From contig CM067444.1 of assembly GCA_034508935.3 (NCBI GenBank), positions 24,903,867-24,967,866 of the forward strand: a stretch of DNA of 64,000 nucleotides, written 5' to 3'. Positions 24,797 through 33,600 of this stretch are shown in pieces. Origin of the DNA: Berghia stephanieae. Taxonomy: Eukaryota > Mollusca > Gastropoda > Nudibranchia > Aeolidiidae. The position numbers and the translations under genes are program-made. How positions within the stretch are numbered: position 1 is the first letter of the stretch; the number at the start of each line of letters is the position of its first letter. A model generated the notes under the pieces. It was not told where the DNA came from, did no database searches, and saw only the letters and a list, made by a program, of their open reading frames with translations.

Positions 24797-26284
24797 CATA
24801 GAGCTTATTTTAATTTAACCTATGAGTTCATTTTCATTGAGACTACTATTTTCTGACGAAACAGATATTCCATGTGTATCAAAATTGGTTGATTTAGATA
24901 GTTTTTTTGACTAAATATATGACTAGCATGACACTGTGCCACTAGCCTACAATATTAAGCAGGCATAAGGCACTTTCTCCCTAGAGCTTCAGAGAAAGAC
25001 AATCTGAATTCCTCGCCCATGCATTTAGAAAAGACATTATAGAGAAATATGTGCCTATGTGGTCTGACAATCGCTTTCAGTTGGTTCGAGCCTTGCTCTG
25101 CGCATGGTTGAGTCCTTGGAAAAGGCTCTATACTCACATTCTGTCACATTACTCAAATGAGTACTGTGAAATGAGTACCCAGCTATTAACAGCATTGTTT
25201 TTGTTGGGAAAATTGTAAAAACGCCTAACAGGCGTCATGTCTTGTATACATGTTACATGTTGCTGTTTGGTCAAGGACCCTTTATAAAGTGCTTTGAGCA
25301 CATTTAGTGGATATTGCGCTATATAAAAGCTCACTTTTTTTAACTGGAGAGTTTAATGAAAGAAACATTGACTATCTGAGACAACCGGAGAACAGGGAGG
25401 ATTGGGGAGTCGGGATTGCCTGTGTCTGTCAGCCATTTTTGGATCATTAATATTGTATCATTTACACTTCCTCTTTAACCCCCATCCACCCCTCTCTCAC
25501 ACAGGATGTGTTGACCGATTTGAAAGCTGAGCCAGAGACTTTACCATTAGAAAACCCACGTGATGACTGGCAGGGACACAAGGTCAGTGTTCTACTCCAA
25601 TACCTAAATAATCTACTTAGGCTGTCTGAAGTTTAACTCTCTCCTTACCGATCATTCTCAGTATTTTCCCAAAATGACAGGCTTACCCAGCAGAAAATTA
25701 GATTTTTTAACCCAAACAAGCTCTCTGCAAACTACAAAACAAATGTTCTTATTAAATAAACAAAGATAATTCTTCAAAGTTTGTGATGTACGAAATAAAT
25801 CTGAATTAAAAAATGTATATTGTGTCATAACAAATATGACGATTTTGATGTAGATGGTAAGAAGAGGGTTAAAACATTTTATTTTACACAATCCGTTATC
25901 CCAGTTTTCTTACATGTTTAATGATTTGTCTTGATAAAGGGGAAACGTGAAACATTTATAGTAATAGTAATAAATCTTTATTGTCCACATAATGGAAAAC
26001 CTTTAGTGCGTGGTTTACATTGCTCGAACAAATATAATAAATATTAACAGAATTGTGTGTAGCCTATAATAATATGATCTCATTACAAATTTACGTTGCA
26101 ATACACACAGACATCTTTACAATTTAATACAATTGGGAACATAATATTTGAATGCATTGAAATTAAGACTGATTTCAAATGTATCCACAGTTACTAAGTT
26201 ACTCTCTCGAACTACTCGCTCCTCTTCGAATACAATTTTAAACGGTCCCAATTTCTTTCACACATCATTCCTCTTTTTCACCCT

Positions 26285-26376
<92 letters not shown>

Positions 26377-27932
26377 GTCTCTCTCTTTATCTCTCTATCT
26401 CTCACTCTTCCTCTCTCTTAATAATCATTTGTCCTATGTTCTTTATTGAAATTTATTATTTCAATTATATTATTTTGACTTTCAAGGACAAAACATTTTA
26501 TTTCATTTTGGCCAGAAATATTTTTCTTCGTATAACAATAGATTGATGACCCTTAACTTTTTTAATGGGGTCGCAGATAGATCTGTTGGTAGAACACTCG
26601 CTTCATTTGCAAAGGGACCGAGTAAGGTCGAGATTTTTTTCCTAATCCTTCTGTCCACTCAGCAGTGATTGGTTGCTGGGTTTTTTTTGTTTTTTTTTCA
26701 TGTAAATCATCTCTCAGTTATGTAATGATAGATATTTTTTATTGTTTTGTTTTGAACATATTTTGTAAAAATTGAGTGTATACCTCTTATTGGGATCCTA
26801 TGCTGGTGTCTGGATGAGACTTTTAGGTGGTCTCAAACTAAGTACATTGATAATAGGCTCTTGGAATCTAAATCTGTTCCATATTTGAACTGATTCTTCT
26901 TTGTCTTACTTTTTCTTGGAGACTTTAATTGTAATTTTATTATTTTATTTTACCATCCCATTTTCTTCCTTTTCACTGGCGCTGATATGACCTAAATATG
27001 TCACATGTGCTGTGAAACCCTAAAAACAAAATTCCCAGGTTTTATATTTTTGAGCATAAATTCAGTGTTCAGCATTAACTTCACATCACCGTGATGCCTT
27101 TGTGAGATGGTGCGTCCATATTATCTATTTTTAAATGCGCTTCAATGCTGCATGTGTTCTGAATCATTATTAAATTATTTTTTTCTGAACATTTTTTTAT
27201 TATTCTTTTTTGAATGACAGGGAATGATTCAAGCAGCCGTTTATATCAAAAATAAATTGATTGATGGCAGAATTTTGGACACTGCCCTGGCCAAAGATAA
27301 GGTTGGTTATAGTTATTACACATATATTTGCATAAACATTTCTTGTATTTAAAAGAATGATGATAGGAATAATAATAATGATAATAATAATTATAATAAT
27401 TATCATTATAATGATGATGATGATATAATATAATAATAATAATAATAATAATAATGATAATAATGATAATAATAATAATAATAATAATAAAATAATAATA
27501 ATAATAATAATAATAGTAATAATAATGAGAATTATAGTAATGATGTTCTTTTGACTATTTTATGTCTTTTATTATTCCTTATCTTCTCCTGTTTGACTGA
27601 AGTTGTGGAAGATTGATTCTATTTTTGGGTTGATTTCCTATATGTTATTTTTTTTTTTTTTGGCACTGTATCTGCTGGACACAACTTTTCAACGTTTTAT
27701 TTAGCACCAGTGCCTGCTCCCCAAAATTCCACAAGGCCCTTTTCTCATTTTGGTCCGTCTGTATGGAACACTATTCCACAGAGCATCCGGGAATCCAAAT
27801 CATTGTCTGTGTTCAAGAAATCCTTGAAAATATTTCTTTTTGATGTCATATACTTTCTATATGTTTTGTGTTGATGTAATTTAAAGCGCCACGAGCCTCA
27901 TGGTTGAGGATATCATACTCTCTATAAGAGTC

Positions 27933-27973
<41 letters not shown>

Positions 27974-27983
27974 GTATTATTAG

Positions 27984-28015
<32 letters not shown>

Positions 28016-28033
28016 GTAGTATTATTGTTGTTG

Positions 28034-28069
<36 letters not shown>

Positions 28070-30620
28070 TATTATATTTTTATTATATATGATATTATCA
28101 TTGATTATATATTATTATATAATTTGATTGACAGGAAAAGGAGACTTCCAAGTATGGCCTAGTAATGGTGGGCCACTCTCTGGGTGCTGGCACGGCGGCC
28201 ATTTTGTCCATCCTCCTCAAGGACCTATACCCTGATCTCCACTGTTATTCATACAGTCCTCCGGGAGGACTTTTGACGTAAGTCTTTTAAGACAGATGAT
28301 ATTAGTGGCCATTAGTAAAATGATCAAGGTGCTGTTAAGATCTTGTGTTGTGTTAAGATTCAAATAATTTATTAACAAAGGATATGATGCTAAAAGCATG
28401 TGATTTATTTTTAAGAACTTAATGCTGTTTTGTAGACTTTGGGGTTAGTTGTTTTTTTGTTGTTTTTTTTGTACAAAATTATATATTGTATGTACTCTTT
28501 TCTCTTGAGCTTGAGTGTAAAAAATCAAGTTTATGTTAAGTAGATACTGCATTTAGGGAAAAGACTTGTAAATGGTTGGTAAATAGAAGGTTAAGGTCAC
28601 TATGTCCCTCCCCCCCCCCCTTGCTAATTAAGTTTATGGAAACTTCTGTGTTACATAACTAAAAGAAGCGGGTGGTTGGATGGGAGCATCACCCTTGAAT
28701 CATATACCTATGATGTTCGCATGGGTGTACGATCCGATCTTCTTCTCTTTACTAGCCTATCCTGCTTCTTTGGTTTGTGATTGTATTTTTGACAGGGGAT
28801 ATTTTTTTTTCTGTAAATCTTCTGCCTGTTTGTTCTTGGTTATTTATAATTTAGCTTATGATATCTTTAGGTTATGATTTTGATTTACATTTGTACCATT
28901 TTTGTTAGATTGCTTGTTTTTTTGTTTCAGCGGTCTCTCATATAACCTCAATTGTGTTGGAAGAGACCTAAAGCAACAAACAAAAAAAAAAAACAGAAAA
29001 AAATAACTAAAAGAAATATGGCCATTTATAGGTCTTAGTTTCATCGGCAATTACTATCAAATTTTATATGATTTTTTTTTAATTCACAGACGATACAAGT
29101 TATTTTGCATTTTACTTTATTTTATTTGTTTTCCATGTTAATTTGTTTATTGTTGTGCTGACGAAGGGTTTGTACCCGAAACGTCCATTATCTGTTATAT
29201 TCCCATACGAAGCCTCTCCATTTTCACTCTTTCGTTAGTATTTTCACGATCACCAGCTTCAGGCAGCCCCTACCGTTTTCTACTTTTAATTACATTCATT
29301 TCAGATTGCCTTGTGTTCAGGCCACCAAATCATTTATTACATCCATTGTGGTTGGAAAGGATTGCGTTCCAAGGTAAATACCACTTTGTCCACGTGGTAC
29401 TATGTCAGGGTGAACCAGATACAAAAAAAAAGGTCTAATATTGTATATTTCTTAAAATGGCTTCCAATGATGCCAAAGCTTTTTTTATAATGCGGGTTAG
29501 CTCCCTTGACCATAAAACCGACCATATATTGTAGTGTCAACAGTTTTGTTGCTGGTGTACTGTCTTCACAAATAAAGTGGCCAATGTTATTCCTGGGTGA
29601 TGTCAAGATTTTTTCTTACCACTGATCTGTGACTGAATAAGCTAGGTCTGTTAGATCTGGTGGAAAGTACTTTACAATCGACTAACCTATCCAGAGGGTA
29701 GTTAGTAATTGTTACTCCAGCTCCTTGGGCTTTATGGCTCTACAGTTCAAACTTTTCTTTTTCTAAATGCCCGAATAAGCTACGACTTTTCAGAGCAAGT
29801 GATTTTGAATCAAAACGGAAAATGCTTTATTTTGATCTGTTTTATTGAATTATCATCAAAATTTGTACATTGTCTTGTTTATGACGTGGTTTGTTGACTC
29901 TTCACCATTACATTTCCAAGAAACAATGAATAAAAACAAATGGTAAAATTAAATCACATACATGCACACACTCACACACACTCAGAAACCAACTGTACAA
30001 GCACATCCTACATTTCAATAACTGTAACACTCCGGATAGTATAATGTATACTGTACTTCCCAGAATGCATCTGGTCAGTTTTTGAAGAATTAATTGAATG
30101 AGTAATAATAACGTTGTCTGGAAAAGTATTCAACACATCATTTCTTTACCATGGTTATCGGTTATAACAACTTACGCAGCTATGCTTATTTAATTGGTAA
30201 AAGCTCAAAAACTAACATAGACAGTGTAGTGATAGTAATAATACTCCTCCAAATTCTCATTTCGTTTTTCCGAATGACCTTCACAGAATTGGGCTTCCCC
30301 AGCTAGAGGTTCTTCGTACAGACATCCTGAATCAAATCAAGACAACTACAGAGTCCAAGGTGGGAACAATTTATTCAATTCATGTTTTGACTTTCTGTTT
30401 CTTTGTTTTCATCACTGTTGAAATGTAGCACGATTGTGCATTTGTTCTTTAATACAGAAAATGAATGTAATCGGAATGGACACAGGTCTGGATAATAATG
30501 TTGACAAGTACAAGACTTGGAATCTAATTCTGTTCCTTGTTTGAGCAAGTCCTGTTTCTTTTATGACTTTTCTTAGGTGCTTTCTTCTGCAAGTCTACAA
30601 TTTTTTTGATATTCCCATTA

Positions 30621-30652
<32 letters not shown>

Positions 30653-33600
30653 GGTACTGACACGACCTAAAAGTGTTAAAGTACTATAAGATCTTCACAA
30701 ACAAACAGTACACAATGATTTTATAAATATATATATTGGTCAATACAGGTTAATATGAGTGGTTTTCCAAAACTCCCTAACTCCGTTTTTCCCATTTTGA
30801 GATATTGAGGTTTATTTCCCCTAAAATTTCTCTTGCGGTTTGATAGTTTATCATATTCAAAGTTTAAATCATATAAATCTAGGGAAATTCGTGTGCCAGT
30901 TGATGCTTAAAATAAGATTTACATTTCAATTTATCTCATGAATGGAAAATCTCAAAAAGTAGAAAATTCGACTTAACGAGTTTTGGAAAACCAGCCTTCA
31001 ATATGATTGTTATTTTTCTATAACTATTTGTAGTTTCTACATTTTTATCACAAATTAGATGATAACTAGGATTCCTTTTTGGTGTTCATGAGACTTTGTA
31101 AAGTTTTATAGAGACAGGTGACAATTTTATTATTTATGTTCATTGTTCCAGTGGACAATTATCAGCAAGGGCCTAATGTGTTGTAACAGTAAGTCTCTCG
31201 GAAGTACGATGGACATGCAAGAACGGGATGTAACAGCCCACCCATGCAATTCAGCCATTGGCCTTTCTGCACACGTCCCCCTGTATTTGCCTGGCCAGGT
31301 CATTCATGTTGTAAGGAGCCATATCAGGAATAACAAGTTAGTAAAAATATTGTCTTTTATATATCAGTGTTATCACATTGGATAAACATAATAATACAAA
31401 TGATAAGGAAATTCTCTTTATCAGACCTGCATTCTTGAAAATTAAAAAATTCGTAATTTTTAGGAGATAAAAATTGTGGTCACTGTAGTTAACTTTAAAA
31501 AATAAAAAAATTACTCACACAAGGATAAAATGACACTTCAAAATCCTTAAAATTATGTAGTCTGGATCAATTTTCATTTTCAATGTTCCATTGACTATGA
31601 GAATCCCATGAAGTTCGGAAATTGGTGCCAAAATTTTGAAATTCTTGAATTTTCTGAATTAGTAGGCGGGTCTGTTTTTATGATTTGAGAAATGGATGAT
31701 AATGGATAAGATAGCTAATTTATTTTTTTTAATACTCGTTCCCTTTTAGTAGATAGTGCCATCATCACACAGTGTGTCACAATTGATATTTTACATAAAA
31801 AAGAAAAAATGAATAGATAAGTAAACGAAAGAAAGATTATATAATTTTTTAAAAACCCCATAGAAATCTTTTTGTCTTGTTTTCTATTTTGCGTGAAAAA
31901 AAAATATTTTTACTGTTCTTCCCAAGTTCCCTTCTTTATTTCAGGATATTGAGAATATAATATGATTTCATTTTGAAATTTTCTCTCAGAAAAAGTTGCA
32001 GAACAACAGAGCCGATCTATCAAGCAGTATGGGCCAACAATGGTGACTTTGACGAGGTGCTGGTATCGCCCACCATGGTTAGCGATCATATGCCTGCCAA
32101 TGTACTGGATGCTTTGGAAAGGGTAAGGCAACGTTTCGACAACTTACTTTGGATAGTCAAGTCATTCTTGGAATGATTGTGATTTGTTTTGGGGTTTTTT
32201 TTTGGTCTATATTTTTATCATATATATGATTTTAAATGTCTGTAAATAATAGAAATTAATAAAAAAGATCTTTTTTTTTTCAGTTTTTGTCAGCAAGTAT
32301 GAAGCATGAGATAGACTTCACTCTAAATAACTTAAATACAGTAGTCCTCGTTTATAAGCACTCTAGCTACAAGCACGATCTGGCTATATGCAAGCTCTGG
32401 GTGCAATACATAATTTTTACTTTATAAATTAACTCCTTTATAAGCATGCTCACAGAAAAGAACTCGACTTATAAGCACGCTCAATTTTCTGACCATTATA
32501 AAAATAAAGTGTAAGAAAAGAAAATGAATAAATAATTAGAAATAAAAGTAATTATTAAAAAATACAAAATATTGACAGAGTTAACGGAAACCATGAAACA
32601 GATGTTCTGTGAATGACTAAGCAAAGATAAGTTGAATTGTAAGCTTCAATTTATTAGACGAAGACAGAAATTATGTCACAGTATCTATCTTCATCTAATA
32701 AATTGAAGCAAACAATTCAATACCTATCTTTATTTTTTCCTTTGAGCTTCAAGCTGCAATATTGTCATTATTGTGAATGATACATAACACACACCTCACA
32801 ATTCCAACACACAAAAAAAAAAATTACTGCCTCAGTACGAAACGGACGATGCACATCTGAATGGAATCTTAAGTGATAATAATAGGGAGGTGGTAAGTTG
32901 GGGGAGGGGGGGGGGGGGGGAGGTGAGGAGTTAGGCACGTTGTTCACATGTGATGACATTGACATGGTGCTGGACGTAGAATGAGGGAAAGGAGGGCGTA
33001 GACTGGTACTAGATATGGTCATAATTAATGAACGTTTGATGACCACACTTTGTATACAGAGGTGTAAAGTGTGCTTACGATGTGTGTTCTGAAGACAAGA
33101 CTCGCTCATGTTCTCTGTGCCTGTGACTTTCTTGATTTCACGCATGCGTCTGTTGACAAGTCTATTTTCTGCTACATATCTGCACTGCACAACAACTATA
33201 TCAGATGTTAAACAAGCAATTGTAACCATAAGACTTTACCCTCAACGTAATGGCCGATAAAAGAGTCGGAACCAGTTCACAGAAATAGAGGATGACACGC
33301 ATTAAATCAAAAGTCAAACAAGCAACAATCACACGCTTCATTATCCTTTGTCCTAAACCTATGGCTTAATGCTGTCGCATATTGTGATTGAAAAGAAAGG
33401 GTTTGTTTACAAAAAAAAATAGAATTAAAAAGAAATAAATGCTTTAGGAAATGATTTTTGATGGACCAATGGTAATTCCAAGCCTATGACCCACTGCATA
33501 CCATTATGTAAATATTTGGAAGCTATGAGAAAAAAGTTGCCTTTACTGTCATTTGAGTATTGAACATAGACTTAGCAACAAAAAAATAAATAAATAAAAA

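Noticed and set aside
32768-33229. 153-codon minus ORF inside the pogo-like element
   Set aside because: No helix-turn-helix, no DDE/D pattern, a Pro run from poly-G sequence; random composition.
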